Below, piece after piece: positions 8,356-16,322 of a stretch of 40,441 nucleotides of DNA. A program made the position numbers and the translations under genes. The notes under the pieces were generated by a model, which saw only the letters and a program-made list of their open reading frames with translations, did no database searches and was not told where the DNA came from. Source of the stretch: Thermoplasmata archaeon (GTDB lineage: Archaea; Thermoplasmatota; Thermoplasmata; Halarchaeoplasmatales; Halarchaeoplasmataceae); the NCBI GenBank assembly GCA_003551675.1, contig PUNG01000040.1, positions 1 through 40,441 of the forward strand, in the 5' to 3' direction. Numbering within the stretch: the stretch's first letter is position 1; the number at the start of each line of letters is the position of its first letter.

Positions 8356-9414
8356 CTAGCGGTTTGGATACTTGTCAGTAAAGACAGCCTTTTGTTTTAT
8401 GACCTCTTTTAGCCCGTAACTGATATCTGCTTCTCTTATCGAGTAGTTTCCACATCTGTCAAATACTAGGGAAGGATCACTCACCAGTTCGGAGATATAT
8501 TCAACATCTTTAGAACCAAGTATATCCCTCATGACTGCATTCGATTTTGATATTTCGCATGCTCGGATGATCTGTCGATGAGAGAGGTTATCCGAGAAGG
8601 CTACGTTCCCTAGTTTTTTCCAGTCAATCTCTCTATAATCCTTGACCAGATATCCCTTTCCCAGTGTACCATAAATAAGAAGCTTCGCGCAAGTATTGGG
8701 ATCTGGAAGGGGAAAATTGAATGGTATCGAACGGCTTCTGAGGGCCTTTCCTATTACTTCTTTCTCGTTCACATTAAAGATCCAAAGGAGAAAAGACCTA
8801 GAATGCTCTTCATTAAGGTAATCACCTGAAAGATGAGATAGTAAGATGGGTAGTAACTCTCCGTACCCATCAGTTTTTGATCCCTTACCAAAGTATGCTT
8901 TCTTGCTTCGGAGAAGGACTTCGGCCTCCTCACACCTAATTACTACAGGTCTTGGATAGTAACTTTCGGCTAGGATCATGGCATCTTCTATAAAATTATG
9001 AAAATTATGTTCGCCTTCACCGACCCATTTAGATTGAATATTGGCTAACTGCAGAGTTTTCAGCTCCGTATCAAAGCTGTTAGCTAGGACTCTGCTAGTC
9101 ACACTCTTACCTACACCCGGCATACCCTCGAAAATAAAAGATAATGGTCGTAGGTCTTTTACGTCGTTTGTGGAATCTATCATCCTACTGATGATGGGTC
9201 TTATCAATCGTTCTTTGAAGTCTTGACTCAGTCCAACCAAATTCTCTAATGTAGCACCTTTATAGAAGGGTCTATATTCAGGGACCCTTTTCTCAATCAA
9301 GAACTCCTTGATATCTAGTATATCTTCTTCTGATCGCTTATCCTTCAATGCCTTCGATTCGTAGAAATTGATCTGTCTAGTGTCGATCTTTTTTTTCGAG
9401 CTTTCATCAACCAT
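8356..9414 (-). CDS. AAA ATPase with intact Walker A but altered Walker B
   Basis: 352 residues from ATG 9414. I chose this over the upstream ATG at 9456 because AGGTGAT lies just before it and it starts 4 bases after the preceding gene's stop. The AAA module follows the Cdc48/proteasome-ATPase pattern: Walker A GMPGVGKS at 97-104, a pore-loop-like KWVGEGE at 129-135, sensor-1-like WIFNVNE near 211-217, and Arg-finger candidates R226 and R228 in KALRSRSIPFNFPLP. The Walker B segment reads VVIRCEE (157-163), so the Asp that coordinates Mg is replaced by Cys while the Glu remains. The N-terminal 85 residues are helical and have no recognised domain. It is the last gene of a three-gene operon and partners naturally with the adjacent AAA protein, which has the opposite defect. 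The substrate is unknown. Confidence 0.85.
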   Translation of the reverse strand: MVDESSKKKIDTRQINFYESKALKDKRSEEDILDIKEFLIEKRVPEYRPFYKGATLENLVGLSQDFKERLIRPIISRMIDSTNDVKDLRPLSFIFEGMPGVGKSVTSRVLANSFDTELKTLQLANIQSKWVGEGEHNFHNFIEDAMILAESYYPRPVVIRCEEAEVLLRSKKAYFGKGSKTDGYGELLPILLSHLSGDYLNEEHSRSFLLWIFNVNEKEVIGKALRSRSIPFNFPLPDPNTCAKLLIYGTLGKGYLVKDYREIDWKKLGNVAFSDNLSHRQIIRACEISKSNAVMRDILGSKDVEYISELVSDPSLVFDRCGNYSIREADISYGLKEVIKQKAVFTDKYPNR

Positions 9415-9417
9415 AAT

Positions 9418-9424
9418 ATCACCT
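9418..9424 (-). promoter_or_regulatory. Ribosome-binding site fixing the start at 9414
   Basis: AGGTGAT on the minus strand, three bases before ATG 9414 and overlapping the stop region of the upstream AAA gene. It supports translation-coupled initiation and argues against the longer start at 9456. Confidence 0.6.
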
Positions 9425-10435
9425 ATGATATATAAATTTGTCCTTTTCTTTCTCATCTCTCAAAAATTTCTTTGCTTCTTCAGTCCTCAATCCGGATGCT
9501 TTCAAGCGTATCACTTTCTCTGCTTCCCTGAAGTCGGATAGATCGAGCTGTTGAATTTCTTCAATTTCGTCGGCAGAAAGATCGAATTCCGGGTTTTTGG
9601 CATACATCTCAATAAATCTCTTGACTTTTTCCTCCCCTATAGTGTCCCTTAAAACCGGTAAGCTCCTGTTGAGGATGGCATCATCAATGATGGTTTCTCC
9701 TGCATTGCTTGTAAAGATCGCGATCGCTGAATTATCTATTATCTCATCCAACAAAAGATTCAAACTTGTGACCGTTTCGAATAGATAATCTCTAGTAAAT
9801 TCATCTCTAACATTTCTTTTGCCAACAATAGAGTCAACCTCGTCGATGAGTAAAACAAATTTCTGTTCAACTTCCTCCTTGATACTCATGATCATTTTAG
9901 CTGTTTCTCCATGATACTTATCATTTAGAGTCGGACCATCTATAAACTTCACTTTCCAACCCGTCCTTTTAGCTTTCTTCTCGATGCTTTTCAGAATCTT
10001 TGTTTTGCTTGTTGAGGGAGGACCTAGTAAGAAGAGCACCGGAGGCATCGGAATATCTTTTCCGTCTAACTTATCATTGATCAGCTCTACAATCGTCCTC
10101 TGTTTATCTCCGAGAAGTTCTGGATCCAGAAAATCTGTTACTTTGACATCTTCGCCCATTTTTTTAATTACATCATCATCTATAGTTTTTTCTTCCTTTA
10201 TTGCTGTGTCATCCGTTATGAGTTCCACCTCTGTAGTAGATCCAGTAATCCTAGCTCCAACAGGCTTAACATCCAACAGTAATATCTCGATTGGACCCAA
10301 GTTGAACTTTTCACCCTTTTCAGGTAGGAATCGATTACATTTGAAATCCTCCATGAATTCATTAAGCTTTTCCTTTGGAAGTGAAATTGATGATATCGGC
10401 TTTACCACTACTTTCTCCGCTCTTCTTTTAGTCAT
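9419..10435 (-). CDS. AAA ATPase with Cdc48-N-like region and degenerate Walker A
   Basis: 338 residues. The N-terminus (about 35-75: FNLGPIEILLLDVKPVGARI, then TTEVEL) resembles the second half of the Cdc48/VAT N-domain substrate-binding barrel; this is tentative. The AAA core has a P-loop reading GPPSTSKT (138-145), where both loop glycines of the usual GPPGTGKT are serine. Lys144 and Thr145 are kept. Walker B is intact (LLIDEVDS, 195-202), a pore-loop-like KYHGE lies at 173-177, sensor 1 is FTSN (N244) and the Arg finger is probably R257 in DDAILNRSLP. ATP binding may be weak or altered. Its ATG overlaps the last 8 bases of the upstream gene and its stop is 4 bases from the next AAA start, so the three are co-expressed. 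A hetero-oligomer with the downstream ATPase is the simplest reading. Confidence 0.85.
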   Translation of the reverse strand: MTKRRAEKVVVKPISSISLPKEKLNEFMEDFKCNRFLPEKGEKFNLGPIEILLLDVKPVGARITGSTTEVELITDDTAIKEEKTIDDDVIKKMGEDVKVTDFLDPELLGDKQRTIVELINDKLDGKDIPMPPVLFLLGPPSTSKTKILKSIEKKAKRTGWKVKFIDGPTLNDKYHGETAKMIMSIKEEVEQKFVLLIDEVDSIVGKRNVRDEFTRDYLFETVTSLNLLLDEIIDNSAIAIFTSNAGETIIDDAILNRSLPVLRDTIGEEKVKRFIEMYAKNPEFDLSADEIEEIQQLDLSDFREAEKVIRLKASGLRTEEAKKFLRDEKEKDKFIYHR

Positions 10436-11618
10436 TCTTTATCCCCCATATAGATAAACTCTCAAGTACTCTCCATAGATCATCGTTATCTTCTTCAGGG
10501 GAGACGAAGGCTTCTCCAGACTCGATCTCTTGCGAGATGATCCTCCGATTGAACTCATCATCATCTCCAGTATACACATAGATCCCTCGCTTTTTTGTAG
10601 GAAATTCCTGAATCAGATCTCCTCCCCACTGTGGTAAGCGGCCGAAAATGCACTCCACCTCAAATTCATCCATCAATTCCGGGTCAAAACCTGCTATATC
10701 AAAGTAATCTGTAAGGTGATCTTCCTCTTCAAAGAGATCATAGTGGAGAGCAGTTGGTATCACCCGGATAGTAGCGTTCGTGTTCTCCTTGATAGCATAT
10801 AGGACCTCATGATTGAATTCTTTTACTAGTTCACCCTGATACTTGAAGATATCACGTAATTCCGTGTATACTTCTTTTTTCCATTGTGTGATCTCGTCTA
10901 TATCACGTCTTATATCAATAATTTCATCCTCCGTGCATCCTTCCATTATCTCTTCTCCAGTAGCAAACTCTCTTATTCTGTAATCTGCTCTAACATCATC
11001 ATAAGTCTTCAATTGCTTACCGCTCATAGCGGCTTCGACAGCTTCGAATATTTCACTCGGTTCATATCCAAGTTCGAATCTATCGTTCCAAGTCTCCATA
11101 CATTTTGGACAGAAACACTGAAGTTCGTGCGGTCCACTCTCTACCGGGTCTAATAGGTAATAGAAGTAAAATATATGATCGATATCGAACCTGTTGATCA
11201 TCTCAATGGTCTTTCGGATTTGTTTCTGTGCTCTTTCGGATAAAGCTCTTGAAGGACAGATATCTTTTTTGTCGTCACTTACTTTAGGTGGATCACCTGA
11301 AACTTCTTTGGGTAGTCCTGTTCTAACCTTAAAGATCTTATCACCTAGGACATCTCGAGGATCTAGCGCAATGGCCTTTACTTCGCGAAGTATTGTGAGA
11401 TCCTTAAGCCACCATTGCGATTGTGGTGTCAAAATCACAGGGATATTATCGATCTCTTCGTCCAAGTCTTCTTTTGGACAATCGGATTCAAACATAGGCC
11501 CAAAAAATATTCTTTCCATTACCTGAAAGGCTATTACTAAGAAAAAAACCAACCTTACAGGGGTCACAAGCTCTTCTACATCCGCAAACTCAAACTTTTT
11601 TGGCATTTTCGGCATCAT
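10428..11618 (-). CDS. Uncharacterised TIM-barrel-like protein with CxCxxC motif
   Basis: 396 residues, first gene of the AAA operon. I do not recognise a named family with confidence. Residues 140-180 (HIFYFYYLLDP ... QCFCPKCMETW, C168/C170/C173) resemble the Cys cluster seen in glycoside-hydrolase-like TIM barrels, where a CFCxxC segment follows a beta strand. Later strands (ATIRVIPTALHYD, then FEVECIFGRLPQWGG) would fit the same fold. Residues 21-43 are hydrophobic and could be a membrane anchor or just the first buried strand. A metal-binding or structural role for the cysteines is inferred. Tandem ATGs occur at 11618 and 11615. A TATA-like AATTTATTTTAAT lies about 28 bp upstream, and an unusual palindrome with direct repeats lies just beyond it. 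Confidence 0.6.
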   Translation of the reverse strand: MMPKMPKKFEFADVEELVTPVRLVFFLVIAFQVMERIFFGPMFESDCPKEDLDEEIDNIPVILTPQSQWWLKDLTILREVKAIALDPRDVLGDKIFKVRTGLPKEVSGDPPKVSDDKKDICPSRALSERAQKQIRKTIEMINRFDIDHIFYFYYLLDPVESGPHELQCFCPKCMETWNDRFELGYEPSEIFEAVEAAMSGKQLKTYDDVRADYRIREFATGEEIMEGCTEDEIIDIRRDIDEITQWKKEVYTELRDIFKYQGELVKEFNHEVLYAIKENTNATIRVIPTALHYDLFEEEDHLTDYFDIAGFDPELMDEFEVECIFGRLPQWGGDLIQEFPTKKRGIYVYTGDDDEFNRRIISQEIESGEAFVSPEEDNDDLWRVLESLSIWGIKND

Positions 11619-11640
11619 ACAGACTGATATAGAACAAAGT

Positions 11641-11653
11641 ATTAAAATAAATT
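11641..11653 (-). promoter_or_regulatory. TATA box of the AAA operon
   Basis: AATTTATTTTAAT on the minus strand, centred about 28 bp before ATG 11618, consistent with a leaderless operon transcript. Confidence 0.5.
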
Positions 11654-11660
11654 AATTCTC

Positions 11661-11710
11661 AAAAATTAGGTTTAAAACCTAAATTTTAGTTGTCATATTT
11701 TAGTTGTCAT
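11661..11710. promoter_or_regulatory. Palindrome plus tandem 14-mers, candidate operator of the AAA operon
   Basis: 11666-11682 is a perfect inverted repeat, TTAGGTTTAAAACCTAA, extending to a near-perfect 27-bp palindrome at 11661-11687. It runs into two exact head-to-tail copies of ATTTTAGTTGTCAT (11683-11696 and 11697-11710). The cluster sits immediately upstream of the TATA element of the minus-strand AAA operon, where an activator or repressor would bind. Confidence 0.55.
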
Positions 11711-12087
11711 GTTTGAGCAATAATCCTCCATATTCTAGACAGGGTATACCCGTGGAACAAGTTCCACTTTACCCTCGTTGCTACTGCGGATACAAGGAAA
11801 TAGATCTATTTGGAGGTATTTTTTGGTCCTATATCCTACATGCGTCTAGATCTTAAATAATTCCATATTATATATGATTTGGGTTAACGAACCCTAGGTA
11901 TGTAGAATTCTCTTCGTTTTCCACATCTGAAATTTTGTAAAGATATGCTGCGTAGAAAACTTTTGTTTTAGCCGATCCAAAGTTATAACTATGCCGTTTT
12001 AGAAGGATAAAACTACACATCTTTCTGCTAACTAACCGATCATCTCTCCTCAATAGGAGGTTATCTCCTTTTCCATCTATCCGAATA
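11711..12087. other. Non-coding interval between the island and purN
   Basis: No supportable gene. It contains a perfect 16-bp palindrome GTGGAACAAGTTCCAC-like inverted repeat (11752-11767, 7-bp arms around AA) and a small hairpin around 12046-12069 (CTCCT / AGGAG / CTCCT). A 61-codon minus-strand frame here shows no protein-like features. This interval may mark the right border of the accessory island. Confidence 0.45.
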
Positions 12088-12097
12088 TTTTTAATAA
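12088..12097 (+). promoter_or_regulatory. TATA box of purN
   Basis: TTTTTAATAA centred about 27 bp before ATG 12120, with no ribosome-binding site between: a leaderless promoter. Confidence 0.55.
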
Positions 12098-12119
12098 AGG
12101 GCGAGATTAACTAAGAAAC

Positions 12120-12749
12120 ATGATAGATATAGCGGTAATGGCTTCCGGAGGAGGGACAGATTTCCAATCCATCATAGATGCTGTGGAATCCGGAGAGATC
12201 GATGTCAGGATAGTATTGTTAGTTACCAATGATCCTGACGCATACTGTATTGAAAGGGCGAAAAAACACGGTATAGATTATCACGTGATCGATCACAAAG
12301 GAAAAACCAGACGAGAACACGAAGAAGAGATAATCCAAATATTCGACGAGTATGAGCCTGACCTTATAGTACTAGCGGGTTACATGCGTATCCTTACGGA
12401 TCACTTCGTCGACAGATATTTTGGAAAGATGATAAACATACATCCCGCATTATTACCCCTCTTCGGAGGACCAGGTATGTACGGAGAGCATGTACACCGT
12501 GCCGTGTTGAATTCGGGTATGAAAGTATCGGGATGCAGCGTACACTTCGTCACCAACGAGGTGGATATGGGACCTATAATCGCCCAAAGATGCGTCCCGG
12601 TAAAGTACGACGATGATATAGATAGTCTATCTGAAAGGGTGTTGGAAGAGGAACATAGATTACTACCAAAGGTGGTAGGAGCCTTTGGAGAAGGCAGGAT
12701 AAAGCTTAAAGACGAAAAAGCCTACATGATGCCCAAAAAAGATAATTAG
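12120..12749 (+). CDS. purN: Phosphoribosylglycinamide formyltransferase PurN
   Basis: 209 residues, the normal length for folate-dependent GAR transformylase, which transfers a formyl group from 10-formyl-tetrahydrofolate to glycinamide ribonucleotide in purine synthesis. The N-terminal loop MASGGGTDFQ binds the ribonucleotide phosphate. The catalytic triad is visible as N106 and H108 in INIHPALLP and D149 in the HFVTNEVDMGPII segment. The frame is complete from a leaderless ATG. No other purine genes lie beside it; the next genes belong to sugar-phosphate metabolism, which supplies ribose-5-phosphate. Confidence 0.95.
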   Translation: MIDIAVMASGGGTDFQSIIDAVESGEIDVRIVLLVTNDPDAYCIERAKKHGIDYHVIDHKGKTRREHEEEIIQIFDEYEPDLIVLAGYMRILTDHFVDRYFGKMINIHPALLPLFGGPGMYGEHVHRAVLNSGMKVSGCSVHFVTNEVDMGPIIAQRCVPVKYDDDIDSLSERVLEEEHRLLPKVVGAFGEGRIKLKDEKAYMMPKKDN

Positions 12750-12806
12750 GTTCACCGTATTTGACATCACGAAGAGATATAAGATCACTTTGGAGGAGTA
12801 TAATAA

Positions 12807-13661
12807 ATGCCCGCGTTAACCGATTCAAAGATAGAAGAATTAAAAGAGATCGCAAGAAGAGTAAGAGTACACATAGTGGAAAGCACCCATGAAGCTGGAT
12901 CTGGCCACCCCGGTGGATCTCTTTCAGCTACGGACATATTGACCGCTTTATATTTTGAGATAATGGATCATAAACCTGACGATCCAAAGTGGCCCAAAAG
13001 AGACCGATTGGTTTTGAGTAAAGGCCATGCGGCTCCGGCCCTGTACGGAGTGTTAGCGGAAGCCGGTTACTTTCCAGTGGAAAAACTCATGAGCCTCAGA
13101 AAGCTGGGTTCCCAGTTGCAGGGACATCCTCATGTTAAAACCACACCGGGAGTAGATGCTTCCACGGGATCATTGGGTCAGGGTATATCCATCGCGTCGG
13201 GTATGGCGTTAGCAGCTAAGCTCGATAGGGAAGCTTACAGAGTTTTCGCCATATGCGGAGACGGAGAGATACAATCCGGTCAGATATGGGAGGCTGCGAT
13301 GTTCGCGAGCCATAACAAGTTGGATAATCTGATAGTATTTTTGGATAGGAACAACCTTCAGATCGACGGATCGACCGAAGAGGTCATGTCCATAGAACCC
13401 ATAGTATCTAAATGGAACGCCTTCGGTTGGCATGTGTTAGAAATAGAAGGTCACGAGATGGACCAGATAGTGGACGCAGTTGAAAGAGCGGAAGAGATAC
13501 ATGGACAACCGACCATGATAATCGCCCATACCATCAAAGGCAAAGGTGTTCCTTTCATGGAAGGATCCTTAGCTTTCCACGGTAAAGCCGCCAACGATGA
13601 ACAGTTGGAAGTGGCTCTTGAGGCACTCGGAGAGAAAAACAACACTCAAGGAGGCGATTGA
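12807..13661 (+). CDS. Transketolase, N-terminal (thiamine-binding) subunit
   Basis: 284 residues. Matches the pyrophosphate-binding half of transketolase, split into two genes as in many archaea. Visible motifs: SGHPGGSLSATDIL near the start, LSKGHAAPALYG, GSLGQGISIASGMALA, and the thiamine-pyrophosphate motif GDGEIQSGQIWEA ending in DRNNLQIDG. The HTIKGKGVPFMEG motif closes the domain. It forms the enzyme with the adjacent C-terminal subunit, moving two-carbon units between sugar phosphates in the non-oxidative pentose phosphate pathway. A strong GGAGGAG lies about 10 bases before the ATG and a TATA-like GATATAAG lies about 28 bp upstream, so it likely has its own promoter. Confidence 0.95.
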   Translation: MPALTDSKIEELKEIARRVRVHIVESTHEAGSGHPGGSLSATDILTALYFEIMDHKPDDPKWPKRDRLVLSKGHAAPALYGVLAEAGYFPVEKLMSLRKLGSQLQGHPHVKTTPGVDASTGSLGQGISIASGMALAAKLDREAYRVFAICGDGEIQSGQIWEAAMFASHNKLDNLIVFLDRNNLQIDGSTEEVMSIEPIVSKWNAFGWHVLEIEGHEMDQIVDAVERAEEIHGQPTMIIAHTIKGKGVPFMEGSLAFHGKAANDEQLEVALEALGEKNNTQGGD

Positions 13662-13662
13662 T

Positions 13663-14607
13663 ATGTGGGAGATGGCAAAACAGAGAGACGCTTATGGAGA
13701 AACTCTTGTCGAACTTGGAAGAAAAAAAGATAATATAGTCGTAGTTGGTGCTGATCTATGCGGTTCCTGCCGTGTAAAAAAATTTGGAAACGAATTTCCG
13801 GAAAGGATGTTCAATGTAGGGATCGCGGAACAGAATATGACTGGAGTTTCCGCCGGTCTCGCACTCTCAGGGAAGACCGTTTTTTCTAGTACTTTCGCGG
13901 TCTTTGCAACGGGCCGAGCTTATGATCAGGTCAGACAGAGCATCGCTTACCCTGAGTTGGATGTGAAGATAGTTTCCACCCACGCGGGTATAACCGTCGG
14001 TGGAGACGGTGCTTCTCACCAGATGCTGGAAGACATAGCCCTGATGAGAGTTCTACCCAACATGAGGGTGGTAGCTCCAGCGGATTATCACGAAAGTAGA
14101 AAAGCTACATTCGCCATAGCCGAAGAAAAAGGTCCATTCTATATGAGGTTGGGCCGTTCTAATGTTCCCATCATCACAGAGAAAGATGATCCCTTCGATA
14201 TAGGGAAAGCCAAACTGGTCAGAGAGGGAGAAGACGTCACCCTCATCGGAACCGGTATAATGGTTTCTGAATGTTTAAAGGCGGCGAAGATACTCGATAA
14301 ACAGCACGACATGGACGCTAGGGTGTTGAACATGAGTACCATCAAACCTTTAGACGATAAGAGCATCGTAAGAGCAGCTAAAGATACGGGCGGTATCGTA
14401 ACCGCCGAAGAACATGTAGTCAGCCAGGGCATGGGAAGCGGCATATCTCAGGTCATCTCCGAAAGCAGTTATCACGTGCCTATGAAGCGAGTAGGAATAC
14501 CGAACGTATTCGGAGAGTCCGGCGAAAGCGACGAACTGATGGATAAGTACGGCTTGACCGCGGAACATATAGTCGAAAGCGCACACGATGTGTTGGAAAG
14601 AAGATAA
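13663..14607 (+). CDS. Transketolase, C-terminal subunit
   Basis: 314 residues from ATG 13663, which follows the stop of the N-terminal subunit by one base and has AAGGAGG upstream. A longer reading from 13597 would overlap the preceding gene out of frame and adds unrelated residues. Contains the pyrimidine-binding domain (GADLCGSCRVKKF, FNVGIAEQNMTGVSAGLAL with the conserved activating Glu, and THAGITVGGDGASHQ) and the C-terminal transketolase domain (VTLIGTGIMVSECLKAA, TAEEHVVSQGMGSGI). It acts as a heteromer with the upstream subunit. Gene order N-subunit, C-subunit, transaldolase makes a compact pentose-phosphate module. Confidence 0.95.
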   Translation: MWEMAKQRDAYGETLVELGRKKDNIVVVGADLCGSCRVKKFGNEFPERMFNVGIAEQNMTGVSAGLALSGKTVFSSTFAVFATGRAYDQVRQSIAYPELDVKIVSTHAGITVGGDGASHQMLEDIALMRVLPNMRVVAPADYHESRKATFAIAEEKGPFYMRLGRSNVPIITEKDDPFDIGKAKLVREGEDVTLIGTGIMVSECLKAAKILDKQHDMDARVLNMSTIKPLDDKSIVRAAKDTGGIVTAEEHVVSQGMGSGISQVISESSYHVPMKRVGIPNVFGESGESDELMDKYGLTAEHIVESAHDVLERR

Positions 14608-14643
14608 ATATGAGGAATCGATGATGAAAAAAAAGGTGATAAG

Positions 14644-15546
14644 ATGGATATATTTGTAGATACGGCAGATCTAGACGAGATAAAAGAAGCAGAATCATGG
14701 GGGATCTTAGACGGAGTGACCACCAATCCCTCGCTGATCAAGAAGGCGGTCGACTCTGCTCAGGGAGATATGAGCCTCGACAAACATATAGTCGAGATAT
14801 TAGAAACCGTCGACGGACCTGTGAGTTTAGAAGTGACCGAGATAAAGCAAGAAAAGATGGTCAAAGAAGCAGAAACACTGTATGAGCAGTTCAACCATAT
14901 AAATGAAAACGTAGTGATCAAGATCCCAGTCAATACCGCCATGAAAGAAGGCGACGATAATTTTGAAGGTGTGAAGGCTATAAAGACTTTGAGTGAAACA
15001 GGTATACCCGTCAACTGTACTCTAGTTATGAAACCAAATCAAGCGTTGATGGCCGCGAAAGCGGGAGCCGAATACGTCAGCCCATTTTTAGGAAGGATAG
15101 ACGATCACATCCGAAACCGCATCGGATTAGATAGAGGAGAGGACTACCCCAAAGGAATTTACTACCCCTCGGAACTGACCGAAAGGGTAAGAGACTTCCA
15201 TATCCGGGACAAGATATCTAAAGAAGAACTCGATGATGTTGTTTACCAAAACCAAGAAGTGATGGATCTTTTCGACTGGGGCAACGACCACGGTTTATTT
15301 TCTGGCATAGACCTAGTTTGGTCCATGAAGAATATTTTGGACAATTATTCTTACGAAACCAAGATAATAGCCGCGAGTATAAGATCAGCTAGACAGGTCA
15401 GGCAATGTGCCGAGCTGGGTGTTGAGATCGCAACCATACCTTTCAGCGTCATAGAGGATATGATGGTGCATCACAAGACCAGTGAAGGGATGAAAGCCTT
15501 CGATCAAGATGTGATCCCCGAATACAAATCGATATTAGATGGGTAA
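14644..15546 (+). CDS. Transaldolase with an approximately 65-residue insertion
   Basis: 300 residues, compared with about 215-220 for the small TalC/MipB-type transaldolases it otherwise matches. The N-terminus MDIFVDTADLDEI, the GVTTNPSLI motif, the Schiff-base Lys K93 in VVIKIPVN, NCTLVMKPNQALMAAKAGA and VSPFLGRIDD are all present, as is the distal IIAASIRSARQV. Between FLGRIDD and the IIAAS strand there is extra sequence, roughly residues 155-222, containing YYPSELTERVRDF and DLFDWGNDHGLF. It may cap the active site or alter substrate choice. The ATG follows a GGTGATAAG ribosome-binding region, 36 bases after the transketolase stop, so it is in the same operon. Confidence 0.9.
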   Translation: MDIFVDTADLDEIKEAESWGILDGVTTNPSLIKKAVDSAQGDMSLDKHIVEILETVDGPVSLEVTEIKQEKMVKEAETLYEQFNHINENVVIKIPVNTAMKEGDDNFEGVKAIKTLSETGIPVNCTLVMKPNQALMAAKAGAEYVSPFLGRIDDHIRNRIGLDRGEDYPKGIYYPSELTERVRDFHIRDKISKEELDDVVYQNQEVMDLFDWGNDHGLFSGIDLVWSMKNILDNYSYETKIIAASIRSARQVRQCAELGVEIATIPFSVIEDMMVHHKTSEGMKAFDQDVIPEYKSILDG

Positions 15547-15577
15547 AGCCATGTTGAAGTGTTGAAGTGATGATATC

Positions 15578-16246
15578 ATGAAAGAAAGCTACCTTTCCGA
15601 GTTGGAGGAATACAGAGTCGGCCCTGAGAACGATGACATCCAAAAATTTGTCGAAGATGTTGCTAAAAGGATAGAAGATGAGTTCACCAGGTATGAAGAG
15701 TATCATCCCGCTATATTAGGGAGAAATAGCGGAGAAAAATTGTACCGACTACTGGTCAAAGAAAAGCCAGATATCGTAGTGGAGACCGGTGTATGCAACG
15801 GATTCTCCACGTCCGTGATACTGAAGGCATTAAACGATAATCAAAGAGGTAAACTTTTTTCCGTGGATCTACCCGCAAATATCGACGAGTTAGAGGATAA
15901 AGAAAGGAGCGGTGCGGTGATCCCACCGGGAAAAAGGCCCGGTTGGGCGGTACCTGAGGAACTTAGAGACAGGTGGACTTTGAAAGAAGGAAACAGTTAT
16001 TACGAACTGCCCAAAATATTCGAGAACCTCTCCCACAATATAGATTTATTTTTACACGACAGCGGTCACTCTTATGAAACCATGATGTTCGAATTTTCAA
16101 TAGCTTGGTATCATCTGATGAAGGAAGGTTTTTTACTTTCAGATAACATCGACTTCAGCGATGCTTTTTCTGATTTCGTTGAAGCAAAAAAGGTCATACC
16201 TTATAAGATCGGGAGTCTCGGATTGATCCAAAAGAAAGAGAGATGA
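15578..16246 (+). CDS. SAM-dependent methyltransferase (Methyltransf_24-like)
   Basis: 222 residues. A class I Rossmann methyltransferase: VVETGVCNGFSTSVIL is the SAM-binding motif I, KLFSVDLPA supplies the acidic residue that binds the ribose, and LFLHDSGHSYETMMFEF followed by KEGFLLSDNIDF matches the HDxxHxYE and G-x-x-x-x-D-D motifs of the family that includes macrocin-type O-methyltransferases. The substrate is unknown. It starts 31 bases after the transaldolase stop and may be read from the same message. The N-terminal 45 residues are charged and helical. Confidence 0.8.
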   Translation: MKESYLSELEEYRVGPENDDIQKFVEDVAKRIEDEFTRYEEYHPAILGRNSGEKLYRLLVKEKPDIVVETGVCNGFSTSVILKALNDNQRGKLFSVDLPANIDELEDKERSGAVIPPGKRPGWAVPEELRDRWTLKEGNSYYELPKIFENLSHNIDLFLHDSGHSYETMMFEFSIAWYHLMKEGFLLSDNIDFSDAFSDFVEAKKVIPYKIGSLGLIQKKER

Positions 16247-16288
16247 CGAAAACACCACCGTTGAAGGATGATGATTTCTTTGCGGAAG

Positions 16289-16298
16289 AAATATATAG
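16289..16298 (+). promoter_or_regulatory. TATA box of the four-helix membrane protein
   Basis: AAATATATAG centred about 29 bp before ATG 16323, leaderless spacing. Confidence 0.5.
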
Positions 16299-16322
16299 TT
16301 TAGCCTTATTTATCAAAGACGG

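Noticed and set aside
11752-11767. Palindrome GTGGAAC-AA-GTTCCAC as an attachment or operator site
   Set aside because: Not at promoter spacing for either neighbour and no repeat of it was noticed; kept only as a note.
11868-12053. 61-codon minus-strand frame
   Set aside because: No ribosome-binding site or TATA box at proper distance, and no protein-like composition; probably chance.
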